From Methylosinus sp. Ce-a6 (GTDB lineage Bacteria; Pseudomonadota; Alphaproteobacteria; Rhizobiales; Beijerinckiaceae): DNA of 64,000 nt. The stretch is from assembly GCF_009811655.1 (NCBI RefSeq), contig NZ_BGJX01000013.1, positions 32,071 through 96,070 of the forward strand, read 5' to 3'. Positions 17,449-26,037 of this stretch are shown in pieces. The translations under genes were made by a program, and so were the position numbers. Positions within the stretch are counted from its first letter, which is position 1. Each line of letters opens with the position of its first letter. The notes below the pieces were generated by a model, which was not told where the DNA came from, made no database searches, and saw only the letters and a list, made by a program, of their open reading frames with translations.

Positions 17449-17657
17449 GGGGAACGTCTCCGTTGATCCGGGGAGCGTGCGAGCGGTCTGCGCGAATGAC
17501 CACGGTGAATCGACGATCTCGACGCGGGTCTGCCGCTATCGGGAGATCGATTCTGGAATCCAGATCATTTGGGACGCGGAATTGTCGGCTGCGTGTACTA
17601 GTTGCCAGATATGAAGCACATCGAAAAAGTCACCGGGGAGAGACGAGGCGCTGGGCG

Positions 17658-18098
17658 ATGGTCAAGAAAAAAAAGGAAGAGCAACAACCAGATGACAAAG
17701 AGCAGGAGGAGAATAGAGACGAGTTCCTGGTGGCGATCGGAGAGCGAATCCGGGCTTTGAGAACGTCGCACGGGTGGACGCAACGCACGCTCGGCGATCG
17801 ATGCGGCATGGCTGCGACCGCTATCTACCTGATCGAAAAAGGAACGCAGAACAGCTCTCTCACGACGCTGAAAAAGGTGACTTCGGCGTTGGGAGTGACG
17901 GTGGCAACGGTGCTGCCGGAGGCTGAGAGGGGAGTCGAAATGTCGTTTCGACTGTCGGAAAATTTGACGAACAGATCGGAAGAGCTGCTGGAAACGCTTC
18001 GCTCTCGCCGCAAGTCCGTGGACGCTTCGTTCGAGGAGATCGAAAAAAAGGTTCTCGTCTACCTCGAGCTGATGAAGGACCTGGAGGCCCCGAAATAG
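17658..18098 (+). CDS. XRE-family transcriptional regulator
   Basis: This 146-residue protein has a Lys/Glu-rich N-terminus and a classical helix-turn-helix at about residues 26-80 (IGERIRALRTSHGWTQRTLGDRCGMAATAIYLIEKGTQNSSLTTLKKVTSALGV), of Cro/CI-type. A helical C-terminal tail (SEELLETLRSRRKSVDASFEEIEKKVLVYLELM) is likely to mediate dimerisation. The start at 17658 has a GA-rich site upstream. It is divergent from the minus-strand transfer block starting at 17448, so it could repress that block or its own gene from the 200-bp gap. Target unknown. Confidence 0.75.
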   Translation: MVKKKKEEQQPDDKEQEENRDEFLVAIGERIRALRTSHGWTQRTLGDRCGMAATAIYLIEKGTQNSSLTTLKKVTSALGVTVATVLPEAERGVEMSFRLSENLTNRSEELLETLRSRRKSVDASFEEIEKKVLVYLELMKDLEAPK

Positions 18099-18129
18099 CA
18101 TCTGACAACAGCGTCTAATATATGGTGCG

Positions 18130-18158
18130 TTGACGCTCTTGTTAAACGGTGTTATCGG
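18130..18158 (+). promoter_or_regulatory. Candidate sigma-70-type promoter
   Basis: TTGACG (18130-18135) is separated by 17 bases from TATCGG (18153-18158), about 30 bases before the start of the next gene. The -35 is good and the -10 is weak. It overlaps a TTAAAC-containing stretch that could be an operator. Confidence 0.35.
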
Positions 18159-18188
18159 TCTGCTTCGGTGAGAGCCGGAGCAGACGTC

Positions 18189-19541
18189 ATGCTCGATTGC
18201 GACCGTTCATTCGAAACATCCATTTTCAAAGCCACGCCCCATGAGGCGGGATTGCTTTTGGCGCTATTGGGCCGCGAATTGGCCAGCGGCGAAGGTCTCA
18301 TCGACGGAATGTTGCGCGTCGGTCTCGGCGTCGACGCCATCGCAGCCTATTTGGGCTGTGCGCGAACAACCATCCTCGACGAAATCTCAGACCGTGGGAT
18401 TCCCATCGGCCTGGCTCAGCTCGACAAGCCATTCCGGCCGCGCAAGAACGCCTGGCCGCTGATGGATCACACGCTGTTCATCGTCGGATGGACCTGCGGC
18501 GTGCAAATCCCGGCTTTGGCCGAATTACTCGGGCGTTCCGCGGGTTCGCTCTATGGAAAGCGCCGTCGCATCGGCTTGCCGACACGTCGTGTGGCGACGG
18601 CGGAGGGCCGCAGGAAGCCCAAGCAGCCAAAGAAATCCAGCGCCGCATCGGCGACGACGCCCGATGCCGCGTCCTTACCTGCGACGACAAAACGGAAGCG
18701 AACACGTCGTCAGCCGTCCCCCGAAGCAGTCGCACTACGGACGCTGGATGCGACGTCGGAAACACTGCAGACGGCGCCGGACGTCTCATTGACGACTATA
18801 GTTTCTCCCGCTCGCCTCATGGCCGAAACGGCTCCGACGACTGAGGAAATACCGGCGCCGCAAGTGAAACCGGGGGACTCGTCACACGCCACGTCTCATT
18901 CCGATCGCCCTTCCGAGCCCCAAATCGAAGGGCCGCTCGCCGGCGCCAAAGAGAAAAACCAGCGCACTTCGCGACAAGCGAAGCCGTTGAAATCATTCGC
19001 CGAGACACATCCCGAGTGGCATGCCGCGACCGAGGACTTCAAGGCTAACTGGCTTCCGCATGATGTGGCGATCATTGGCCGTCCCGCCATCGAAAAGAAA
19101 ATTCGCACGGCTGTCGGGATACTGGGCGGAATGAGCAAGGCCGCGATCAAAGCTACGACGGGACTGACCCTTCCATGCATAGGCAGCCACGTGTCTCGGA
19201 TGCATCTCAGCTCGAAGGGCGCGACCAGCTCCACCTTCGATCGGCAGCGATACGAGGACGCCTTGAAGGTGCTGACCCCGAAAGCGGGCGGCGTGTCGCG
19301 TTGCTTGATATTCCGTTCGCCCGGAGACCATCGCCCCAACGTCGTGGACGAGAGCAACGAAAGAAGACGAAAAGCAGCGATAGGAACGATAGGAACGATA
19401 GGAAAGATCGCGAAGCACGCCGACGAATTCGTCGAAGAAAAGCTGAAACACGAGCCGTGGTGGACCGGGATCGAGATTCGCAACGGCGTGCGCTTGTCCG
19501 CCGTTCCCAGCCTGTCGAAACCGTTCGAGTTCACGATATAG
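18189..19541 (+). CDS. Large DNA-binding-like regulator (about 450 aa)
   Basis: Not a family I can name. The N-terminal part reads as two helix-turn-helix-like units (GLGVDAIAAYLGCARTTILDEISDRG and VQIPALAELLGRSAGSLYGKRRRIGLP), followed by a Lys/Arg/Pro-rich linker of about 130 residues. The C-terminal domain has another helix-turn-helix-like segment (AVGILGGMSKAAIKATTGLTLPCIGSHVSRMHL). This tripartite layout suggests a sequence-specific DNA binder. Start 18189 is preferred over the GTG at 18168 because GGAG lies 9 bases upstream. It stands directly before the DotI operon and may regulate it. Confidence 0.55.
   Translation: MLDCDRSFETSIFKATPHEAGLLLALLGRELASGEGLIDGMLRVGLGVDAIAAYLGCARTTILDEISDRGIPIGLAQLDKPFRPRKNAWPLMDHTLFIVGWTCGVQIPALAELLGRSAGSLYGKRRRIGLPTRRVATAEGRRKPKQPKKSSAASATTPDAASLPATTKRKRTRRQPSPEAVALRTLDATSETLQTAPDVSLTTIVSPARLMAETAPTTEEIPAPQVKPGDSSHATSHSDRPSEPQIEGPLAGAKEKNQRTSRQAKPLKSFAETHPEWHAATEDFKANWLPHDVAIIGRPAIEKKIRTAVGILGGMSKAAIKATTGLTLPCIGSHVSRMHLSSKGATSSTFDRQRYEDALKVLTPKAGGVSRCLIFRSPGDHRPNVVDESNERRRKAAIGTIGTIGKIAKHADEFVEEKLKHEPWWTGIEIRNGVRLSAVPSLSKPFEFTI
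19379..19405 (+). repeat. Three tandem 9-bp units inside a gene
   Basis: The unit gataggaac occurs twice and then as gataggaaa, in frame, encoding IGTIGTIGK. In-frame 9-bp repeats allow slippage without frameshift. No function is implied. Confidence 0.8.
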
Positions 19542-19848
19542 ACTTCGTCTGCGACAGCCTCTCGATAGAGCTGACTTTACTTACACGCACTCTCCTGTGC
19601 GAACGGCAAGCGCTGCGCGTGAGCCGTTGCGCGCGGGGGCGCGCGTCCCGCGATTCGCCGGGCGAACGTGTCGCTCGATCGCGACGATTGCGACGCAGCA
19701 TTTCGTGGCGCATCGTCGTAGCGCGCGCTTCGCGAGAGACGTCTACGTCGCTCGTCGAAAATTTGTGGTCACACAATTTGTCGATTCTCATTCGCGCACA
19801 TCCTCTCGATGATCGACCACGTCGAATCCTTTCGAGAGGGATGGTTTC
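19542..19848 (+). promoter_or_regulatory. Leader of the DotI operon with an inverted repeat
   Basis: This 307-bp stretch carries no gene with a ribosome site. At about 19760-19780 the sequence aaatttgtggtcacacaattt forms an imperfect inverted repeat (aatttgtg / cacacaatt) that could be an operator. No clear -10 was assigned. GAGGG precedes the DotI start at 19849. Confidence 0.4.
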
Positions 19849-20475
19849 ATGCAAAACGAACACGCCGCGATCAACCGCCGATTGTCCGATCCGGATTTTC
19901 AGGCGTCTCTTCTATCGAGGTCTATCGGACTCGCGCTCGGACTGTCGCTGCTGACAACGGCCTTTATCGCGCATGACGTGTATTTGTGGACGCATCCGCC
20001 GACCCCGAAATATTTCGTAATCGATGGACGGAAGACCCGAGAGGTGACGGCGCTCGACACGCCGATCGTCGATGACGCGCAGCTGCTCGACTGGTCGACG
20101 CGCGCCGCGCTCGCGCCCTACAACATCAATTACAATGATTATCCGCAGCAGCTTTCCGCTGCGAGTCGAAAATTCTCCAAGCGCGGCTGGAACAGTTTCG
20201 CCACCAGCGTGATGGACACCAAGAATTTCGACACGATGAAGCGGTCGATGCTGCTCTGCTATGCGCAGGCGCAGCGCGCCGCCGTCATCAGCGAAGTCGC
20301 CACGATCGCGGGCGCGCTCGCCTACCGCATCCAGGTTCCGATCGTTCAAACCTGCCAGAACAGCCAGCAGAACATCACGCAAAATCTCGTGATCAAAGCG
20401 CTCGTCACGAGAACGAACGAAGAGGATCGGCCGGACGGCTTGGAGATCGACGAGCTCGTGGCGGTTCGCCAATAG
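19849..20475 (+). CDS. dotI: DotI/IcmL (TraM-like) type IVB inner-membrane protein
   Basis: 208 residues: a short cytoplasmic N-terminus, one membrane helix (SIGLALGLSLLTTAFIAHDVYLW, about 25-47) and a periplasmic domain with PTPKYFVIDGRKTREVTALDTPIV and DWSTRAALAPYNINYNDY, which match the DotI/IcmL family. DotI forms an inner-membrane ring with a VirB8-like fold and is essential for conjugation in IncI plasmids (TraM) and for Dot/Icm export. It opens the plus-strand operon in the same order as IncI traM-traN-traO. Confidence 0.9.
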   Translation: MQNEHAAINRRLSDPDFQASLLSRSIGLALGLSLLTTAFIAHDVYLWTHPPTPKYFVIDGRKTREVTALDTPIVDDAQLLDWSTRAALAPYNINYNDYPQQLSAASRKFSKRGWNSFATSVMDTKNFDTMKRSMLLCYAQAQRAAVISEVATIAGALAYRIQVPIVQTCQNSQQNITQNLVIKALVTRTNEEDRPDGLEIDELVAVRQ

Positions 20476-20491
20476 CAACGAGGGCAAAAAG

Positions 20492-21448
20492 ATGCAGCAC
20501 AAGCGAATATCATTTGGTGTGGCGCTCGTCCTATTGGCGAGCGCTTCGCCATGCCTGGCGCAACAATCGGGGAGCCTTCCTGGAACTGCCGATGGCGGAG
20601 GTGTGCAGGCGACGGGATCGGCCGATCGAGCCGCGAACATCATTCCCCTGACGCCCGGAATGATCCGGGATCTGGGCAAGCGCTTCGGCGACAACAAGCG
20701 CGCGCAGGAGCAGGCGACGACGGAGTTCGCGGCGCCGGCGAGCCGGCGCGTCAATGTGTCTTTCGCGCCGGGGCAGGCGGTCAATATCATCCAGACGGTC
20801 AAGGGCTACCCGACGGCGATCTCCTTCTTCGACCGCACTGGCGAGCCATGGCCGATCCAATGGGACACGAACAGCAATCCCGCGGCCGTAACCGACGGCG
20901 GAAATTGCAACACGGGGCAGAACGCCAGCGGTCCCGCGGTCGCCGCTACGGGCTTTTATGTCTGCACGCCGGCCAAAGGATCGAACGTCCTGGAGATCAC
21001 GCCCATGTCGCTACAGCCGCGCGGCGGTCTCGTGGTGACGCTGCAGGGCGCTCCGAAGCCGATCAGCTTTCTGTTGATCGGCGGCGGCGGTCGCTACGAC
21101 GCCGATATTTCGATCCAGGTGGCGGAGCGCGGGCCGAACGCGAAGGCGGGGACCGTGCGCGCGAGCGCGCCGGATACGGCGGCGCCGTTCCTCACCGCCA
21201 TGCTCGACGGCGTTCCGCCGGCCGAGGCGACGCCAATGTCGGTTCGAGGCGTCTCTCCCGACGAGCTGCGCGCTTGGCGCCTCGGCGATCGCGTCTATCT
21301 GCGCACGCGTCTCACCTTGATCTCCCCGGAGTGGACGGCGTCCGAGGCCGCCGAAGGGGGCCTCACCGTCTACCAGCTTCCCGCGACGCCGGTCGTGCTG
21401 CTCTCCCATCAGGGCCGCACCGTTTCGGCCTCTTTGACGGAGGATTGA
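20492..21448 (+). CDS. dotH: DotH/IcmK (TraN-like) outer-membrane core protein
   Basis: 318 residues with a signal peptide (VALVLLASASPCLAQ). The middle (ITPMSLQPRGGLVVTLQGAPKPISFLLIGG) and the C-terminal beta-rich domain fit the DotH/TraN family, the VirB9 counterpart that forms the outer-membrane ring with DotC and DotD. The family segment LTPGMIRDLGKRFGDNKRAQEQ is also present near residue 55. It lies 16 bases after dotI and abuts dotG (stop TGA followed at once by ATG), so translation is coupled. Confidence 0.9.
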   Translation: MQHKRISFGVALVLLASASPCLAQQSGSLPGTADGGGVQATGSADRAANIIPLTPGMIRDLGKRFGDNKRAQEQATTEFAAPASRRVNVSFAPGQAVNIIQTVKGYPTAISFFDRTGEPWPIQWDTNSNPAAVTDGGNCNTGQNASGPAVAATGFYVCTPAKGSNVLEITPMSLQPRGGLVVTLQGAPKPISFLLIGGGGRYDADISIQVAERGPNAKAGTVRASAPDTAAPFLTAMLDGVPPAEATPMSVRGVSPDELRAWRLGDRVYLRTRLTLISPEWTASEAAEGGLTVYQLPATPVVLLSHQGRTVSASLTED

Positions 21449-22774
21449 ATGTCCGACCTGTTTTCCAAGATCCCGCTGCTGTCGCAGCTACGTGAGTTCA
21501 ATCGAGGCGGGCGCGGCGGTCCAGCTCGGATCGTCACGATCGCCGTGGTCGGCGTGTCGATGACCGCGCTGCTCGTCGGCGTCTCTTCGATCTCACATCC
21601 GGCTCTCCCCGAGTCGTCGGTCGCCAAAATGCCGGAGGTCGATCCACTTCCGGGCGGCATGCACAGCAATCCAGCGCAGGACGCGCTGCTGAAGCGACAT
21701 GCGCAGAGCCAAGCGGACAAAGCGCTGGCGTCGGGGGCGTCCTATACGCCGCCTTTGCCCGCGGCCGCGCCGCTGCGGCTCGTCGATCGGCGTCAGCCCG
21801 AGGAGATCGCCGCGTCGGAGCCCCCGCCCGAGCCGGCGGTGGTCCCGATTCCTGAACCAGCGCCGATCTACGTCCCTCCCGAGCGTCCACAGGAAGAGGC
21901 GCCGCGTGTGGAGCAGATCGCCGCCAGCGAGCCCGCGAACACCAACGCGAGCACTGGAGCGAACGACGAGCAATTCAAGCAGGCTGTGAGCGATCTGTTC
22001 AAGCAGTGGGAAGGACGACCACCGCGCACGGATCTGGTCTTGGCGCCGGCGACGGATGTTCGAGACGATCTCGCGCCGGGGCAGGGCGCTCGCGTCGAGC
22101 CGCGCGCCACGAGCGCGCGCTCGGCGCCGCCGGCGCAACAACAGCAACGCGCGGCGGAAAACGTCTTGGTCCCGGCGGGACGCGGCGTTTACGCCCATAC
22201 GGTGCTCTCGGTCAATTCCGACACGGGAGGACCGATCGTCCTGCAGGCGGACACGGGACCGCTGGCGGGCGACCGAATGATCGGGACCTTCTCCAAGAAC
22301 CAGGCCGTCGGCGCGCTGTTCGGCGACACCGAGCGGCTCATTGTCCGGATCAATTCGGTCGAGCACCACGGGCAAACGATAAACGTGCAAGGCCTGGTGA
22401 TCGCGCCGGACAGCATGGAGACCGCCGTCGCGACCAGCGTCGATCAGCATTACATCGAGCGCTTCGCTCTGCCGACGGCGGCGGCCTTCGTCGCCGGTCT
22501 CGGGCAGGCCATCGCGCTGTCGAACTCGACGATCGGCTACACGCCGTTCGGAGGCATGATCCAGAGCTACGGCAAGCTCAATTTCCGAGAGCAGGCCGGC
22601 ATCGCCGGCGGCGCGGCGGCGGCGCAGATCGGACAGACGCTGCAACAGCAAACGCCGAAGGGCGCGACTGTCTTCCTCGCCGCTAATGCGGGCGTCGGCG
22701 TCATCTTCTTGTCCAACGTCGTCGCGGCGCCGGAGACGGCGAGCGTCGATCCCGCGAGTCTCAACACGAAGTAG
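21449..22774 (+). CDS. dotG: DotG/IcmE (TraO-like) channel protein
   Basis: 441 residues: cytoplasmic N-terminus, a single membrane helix (IVTIAVVGVSMTALLVGVSSI, about 30-50), a Pro/Glu-rich periplasmic linker, and a C-terminal VirB10-like domain with GRGVYAHTVLSVNSDTGGPIVLQADTGPLAGDRMIGTF and IVRINSVEHHGQTINVQGLVIAP. The family spans both membranes and forms the central conduit. Legionella DotG is about 1050 residues because of a pentapeptide-like repeat region absent here; the length matches IncI TraO (about 430). Confidence 0.92.
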   Translation: MSDLFSKIPLLSQLREFNRGGRGGPARIVTIAVVGVSMTALLVGVSSISHPALPESSVAKMPEVDPLPGGMHSNPAQDALLKRHAQSQADKALASGASYTPPLPAAAPLRLVDRRQPEEIAASEPPPEPAVVPIPEPAPIYVPPERPQEEAPRVEQIAASEPANTNASTGANDEQFKQAVSDLFKQWEGRPPRTDLVLAPATDVRDDLAPGQGARVEPRATSARSAPPAQQQQRAAENVLVPAGRGVYAHTVLSVNSDTGGPIVLQADTGPLAGDRMIGTFSKNQAVGALFGDTERLIVRINSVEHHGQTINVQGLVIAPDSMETAVATSVDQHYIERFALPTAAAFVAGLGQAIALSNSTIGYTPFGGMIQSYGKLNFREQAGIAGGAAAAQIGQTLQQQTPKGATVFLAANAGVGVIFLSNVVAAPETASVDPASLNTK

Positions 22775-22784
22775 GAGAACACCG

Positions 22785-24245
22785 ATGAGCGATGTCGCCA
22801 CGCATTTGAATTTCGTCGACAGCGACGAAGCCCAAGGGCTCGCGCTGGGCCTGCCGGAACCGGACGCCGAGACGGCGCCTAGCAAGCCCGCGTCCGAGGA
22901 GGACAAGGGCTCTGACAAGAAAACGCTGGGCGCCTCGATCGCGACCAGCTTTGCGCGCATCCGCACGGAATTCCTCGGCTCCCGAGGAAAGCCTACCAAC
23001 GCGGCGGCGAAGGAGGAGCCGCCTTTCTCGGGAACGCACGCGGACACGGACGCCGATCCGAACGCCCCGCGCGTCGCCGAGGCTGATCCGGCTCTGCGCG
23101 CCGCAGAAAAGAAGTCGCGGACGAATCTCTTCGATCCGTTCGACCGCTACAAGCTCGTGACGTCGGCGTCCCTCGCGGCTCTCGCCGTCGCCACGATCGC
23201 GGCGGTGGCTCTTTGGCCCAATGGCGGGGGCGTCGAGAGCGGAGCCACCGAGAAGGGCGCCGAGGCCGGGCTCATGGCGCCGGCGTCGAAGCTCGCTTCC
23301 GTCCCGCCGAATGAGCGCGGCGAGCCAATCTTGGAAATTCCCGCGGAGTCCCCTCCTCAGAGGATCAAAGAGGAGGTCAGGGCGTTCTGGACCGCCGAGG
23401 AAGTTCGCAAGGCGTCTACGGGACCGCTCACGGCGCCCGCGCCCGCCGCCGCGTCGCCGTCCGTCGTCTCGGAAATCGGCGTAAGGCCGCCGCCGACTGC
23501 GACTCCCGAAGGCCCGAAAGCCGCGCCTGTTGTCGCCGCCGTCGTCGCCGCAAAGGCGACCGCTGCGCCGCCGCCGGCGCTGCCCGTTTCGGTCGCCGCC
23601 CCGGTCGCCGCCCCTGTCGCTACCGCGGCGCCCGCCACGGCGAGCGAAGCTCCCGCGAAGGCGAGGGAGGAGGGGATCAAGCGCTTCGCATCATTGGCGC
23701 CGGACGCGCCCGTCAAGGCGGAAGAGAAGCAGCTGGAGATGGAAACGAGACTGTTCGGCATGATTACCGAGCTCTCGACACTGGTGCGCCGCACCAGGGA
23801 GGAGATCGCCACTCTGCAGGACAGCGACAAGAGAATGGCGCGCGCGATCGAGGCGAAGCTGAACGATTTCGAGCGCCGGCTGAACCTCGGCGAGGCGCAA
23901 CGCTCGCTCGACGCGGCGAAGGCCACGCCGACGTCTCCGCCGGAACCGGCGAGCCCGCCGCCCGCGGCGCCCGCCGCGCGGCCGGCGACGGGGATGAAAG
24001 GCGTCGTCCCGGCGTCGCTGTCGACGAAGAACGAGCCCGACACTCCCACACCGCCCGCCCGATATCGCGTGCAGGCGGCCTCGCCTGGCCTCGCCATGTT
24101 GGCCGAGCTCGATCGCAGTGGCGACGAGATCGCCCCGTTGCAAATCGGGATCGGAGCGCATGTGCCGGGCTATGGGCGCGTCACCAAGATCAGCCAGCGC
24201 GGAACCGAATGGGTCGTGCAGACGGAGAAGGGGCCGATCCGCTGA
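22785..24245 (+). CDS. dotF: DotF/IcmG (TraP-like) inner-membrane protein, long form
   Basis: 486 residues with AGGAG before the ATG at 22785. A cytoplasmic N-terminus with DPFDRYKLV precedes one membrane helix (SLAALAVATIAAVAL, about 128-145). A low-complexity Ala/Pro linker (about 225-300) and a coiled-coil (ELSTLVRRTREEIATLQDSDKRMARAIEAKLNDFERRL) follow. The C-terminal domain (ISPLQIG-type: DEIAPLQIGIGAHVPGYGRVTKISQRGTEWVVQTEKGPI) is typical of the DotF/TraP family. At 486 residues it is nearly twice Legionella DotF (269), mostly owing to the linker. Confidence 0.85.
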   Translation: MSDVATHLNFVDSDEAQGLALGLPEPDAETAPSKPASEEDKGSDKKTLGASIATSFARIRTEFLGSRGKPTNAAAKEEPPFSGTHADTDADPNAPRVAEADPALRAAEKKSRTNLFDPFDRYKLVTSASLAALAVATIAAVALWPNGGGVESGATEKGAEAGLMAPASKLASVPPNERGEPILEIPAESPPQRIKEEVRAFWTAEEVRKASTGPLTAPAPAAASPSVVSEIGVRPPPTATPEGPKAAPVVAAVVAAKATAAPPPALPVSVAAPVAAPVATAAPATASEAPAKAREEGIKRFASLAPDAPVKAEEKQLEMETRLFGMITELSTLVRRTREEIATLQDSDKRMARAIEAKLNDFERRLNLGEAQRSLDAAKATPTSPPEPASPPPAAPAARPATGMKGVVPASLSTKNEPDTPTPPARYRVQAASPGLAMLAELDRSGDEIAPLQIGIGAHVPGYGRVTKISQRGTEWVVQTEKGPIR

Positions 24246-24284
24246 GCGGGCCGGCTTCGAGGCATTCGGTAGAGGGGGCTGAAC

Positions 24285-24821
24285 GTGCAAGGATTGGTCA
24301 ATTTCGCGGGAGAGATCGGCAATGCGATTGCGACGCTGTTGCCGACCTTTTGCTATCTGACGGCGCTCGCGCTGTTCATGTCGGCTGGATGGGGATTTTG
24401 GACGCAGGCGCAGAGCCACAATCCCTATCGAGGCCGTCCCTGGGTTCCGTTCGTGGCGCTCGTCCTGTCGGGCGCCTTCGCCTCGTTTCCATCGATCCTG
24501 ACGATGGCGAACAATACGGCCGGAACCAATCTGCAAGTATCGATCGGGGCTCTGACGAGCTACACGGCGCCGACCGTCAACGGAAATCTCCTGGGACAGA
24601 CGCCTGGCGACGCGGTCGTCAATGTCGTGACGCTGTTTCAGGGGTTCTTTCAGGCGGTCGGCGCAATGTCCTGCTTCTTCGCGATGCTGACTTGGAATGC
24701 GGTGATCGCAGGCCGCAGCAATCGCAGTCCCGGCGGCTGCGGCGTGCAGTTCGTATTCGGGATCATGCTCATCAATGTCGTGACCGTCGCGACATGGCTG
24801 GTTTCCGTCTTTCGAACGTGA
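24285..24821 (+). CDS. dotE: DotE/IcmC (TraQ-like) inner-membrane protein
   Basis: 178 residues from a GTG start with GAGGGGG about 8 bases upstream. Predicted helices lie at FCYLTALALFMSAGWGFW, PFVALVLSGAFASFPSIL, FQGFFQAVGAMSCFFAMLTWNAV and VFGIMLINVVTVATWLVSVF, with a periplasmic-type loop between the second and third. Length, helix pattern and position after dotF match DotE/TraQ, a small channel subunit related to DotV/IcmC. Confidence 0.8.
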   Translation: MQGLVNFAGEIGNAIATLLPTFCYLTALALFMSAGWGFWTQAQSHNPYRGRPWVPFVALVLSGAFASFPSILTMANNTAGTNLQVSIGALTSYTAPTVNGNLLGQTPGDAVVNVVTLFQGFFQAVGAMSCFFAMLTWNAVIAGRSNRSPGGCGVQFVFGIMLINVVTVATWLVSVFRT

Positions 24822-24901
24822 ACCGTCGAGTGCGTCCGTCGATTTGAATTCGCGACGCAGACGCCTTTGATCCGAAACCGCAACAGCGCGGAGAAAACAT
24901 C

Positions 24902-25252
24902 ATGCAGATTTTCGAGAAGCTGAAACAGCTTCCAATCGTGATCACCTTGGTCGGTTGGGCGTTGTTCTATTCGTGGTTGTTTTCGATGGCGGGTCTCGGA
25001 TTGTCGGTCACGACCGCCTTCGAACTCGCTGAGCGGCAAGCGCTGGCGGAGCGCTTCGCCATGACGATGAGCTTCTATCTCGTGCTGGCGACTCTCGTGA
25101 GCTGCGCTGTCTATCTGTTAATGTTCGCACGTTGGGCGCGGCACTTTCTCTCCCATGCGCGTAAATACCGGCTCGCCGACATCGCAATGGTTCCGGCTGT
25201 CGGCGTCGGCCTCGCCGGAATGAGCGCGCTTCTCCTCGGAGGTCCGCAATGA
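24902..25252 (+). CDS. Small membrane protein in the type IVB operon
   Basis: 116 residues with three hydrophobic segments (LPIVITLVGWALFYSWLFSMAGLGL, MSFYLVLATLVSCAVYLLMF, IAMVPAVGVGLAGMSALLLGG). Not recognised. It lies between dotE and dotP, where other MPF-I loci carry variable small membrane genes. Its stop overlaps the start of the next tiny gene as ATGA. Confidence 0.6.
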   Translation: MQIFEKLKQLPIVITLVGWALFYSWLFSMAGLGLSVTTAFELAERQALAERFAMTMSFYLVLATLVSCAVYLLMFARWARHFLSHARKYRLADIAMVPAVGVGLAGMSALLLGGPQ

Positions 25253-25389
25253 GGCGCTTCCTCCATCGCCTCGCGGCGCCAGGAACAACCATGTGCGAGA
25301 AAGTCGCGAAGGGTTTGTTTTGGGGGATCGCGATGAACCCCGGCGTGTGGCTGTTCGTGATCGCCCTTCTCTGCGCTCGGCAGCGATAG
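25249..25389 (+). CDS. 46-residue single-helix membrane peptide
   Basis: ATG at 25249 overlaps the previous stop (ATGA), suggesting coupled translation. The product has a basic N-terminus (MRRFLHRLAAPG) and one hydrophobic helix (PGVWLFVIALLCA) ending in RQR. The coupling and the membrane helix support it as a real small gene. No homologue is known to me. Confidence 0.45.
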   Translation: MRRFLHRLAAPGTTMCEKVAKGLFWGIAMNPGVWLFVIALLCARQR

Positions 25390-25493
25390 GCAAAAAAAAA
25401 TATTTTCGGCGCGCGAACGCGTCGCTCGATATTCGCACAGCTTCGTCCGAATTTTTTTTTCGAGGGCGTGAGGCGCTCTCTCAATCGAAGGAG

Positions 25494-25904
25494 ATGAACT
25501 TGCACACCATCGCCAATATCAAATCCCGCGTGTCGTCCCTGCTCGCTGGCGCGGCGCTCTCCGTTTCTCTCGGAGCGACGAGCGCCTTTGCTCAGGCGGC
25601 TGGCCAGACGCTCGGCTCGCAGGTGCAGAGCATTTCGAAGGAGTTCTCGACCGCCGGCGGCTTCGCGGGCTCGACCGCTATGTATGTCGCCGCTCTGGTG
25701 ACGTTCGTGGCCGGCGTTTGGTTTCTTTGGCAGTCGCGTCAGCCGGAGAACCGCGAGAGCGGGAAAGTCGCCGCCGGTCTCACGGGTCTCGTGCTGACCG
25801 GCCTGTTCGTCGCCGGCGGCTCGTGGATTCAGAAGGCCTCCTACACGACCACTGGCGCGGGCGCGAAAGTGACCGACCAGGCCGGCGTCATCACCTTCCA
25901 GTGA
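25494..25904 (+). CDS. dotP: DotP/IcmD (TraR-like) membrane protein
   Basis: 136 residues: signal or first helix (SLLAGAALSVSLGATSAFAQ), then two membrane helices (STAMYVAALVTFVAGVWFLW and VAAGLTGLVLTGLFVAGGSW) with WQSRQPENRESGKVAAGL between them, as in the DotP/TraR family. The start needs care: AGGAG directly touches the ATG at 25494, leaving no spacer, whereas the TTG two codons on (25500) would have a 6-base spacer and may be the real start. Position before dotN and dotO matches IncI traR-traT-traU. Confidence 0.85.
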   Translation: MNLHTIANIKSRVSSLLAGAALSVSLGATSAFAQAAGQTLGSQVQSISKEFSTAGGFAGSTAMYVAALVTFVAGVWFLWQSRQPENRESGKVAAGLTGLVLTGLFVAGGSWIQKASYTTTGAGAKVTDQAGVITFQ

Positions 25905-26037
25905 CGCTCAATGCTCTCCTGTCCCGCGCCGGCGTAACGCGGCGAGGGGCAGGGGAGAAAAAGGTCCTCGCCGGTCGTTCGGTCGTAGAACCGAAGGCCG
26001 GCGAGGACGCTTCGATCTCGAAAATCGGCGCGCCGCG

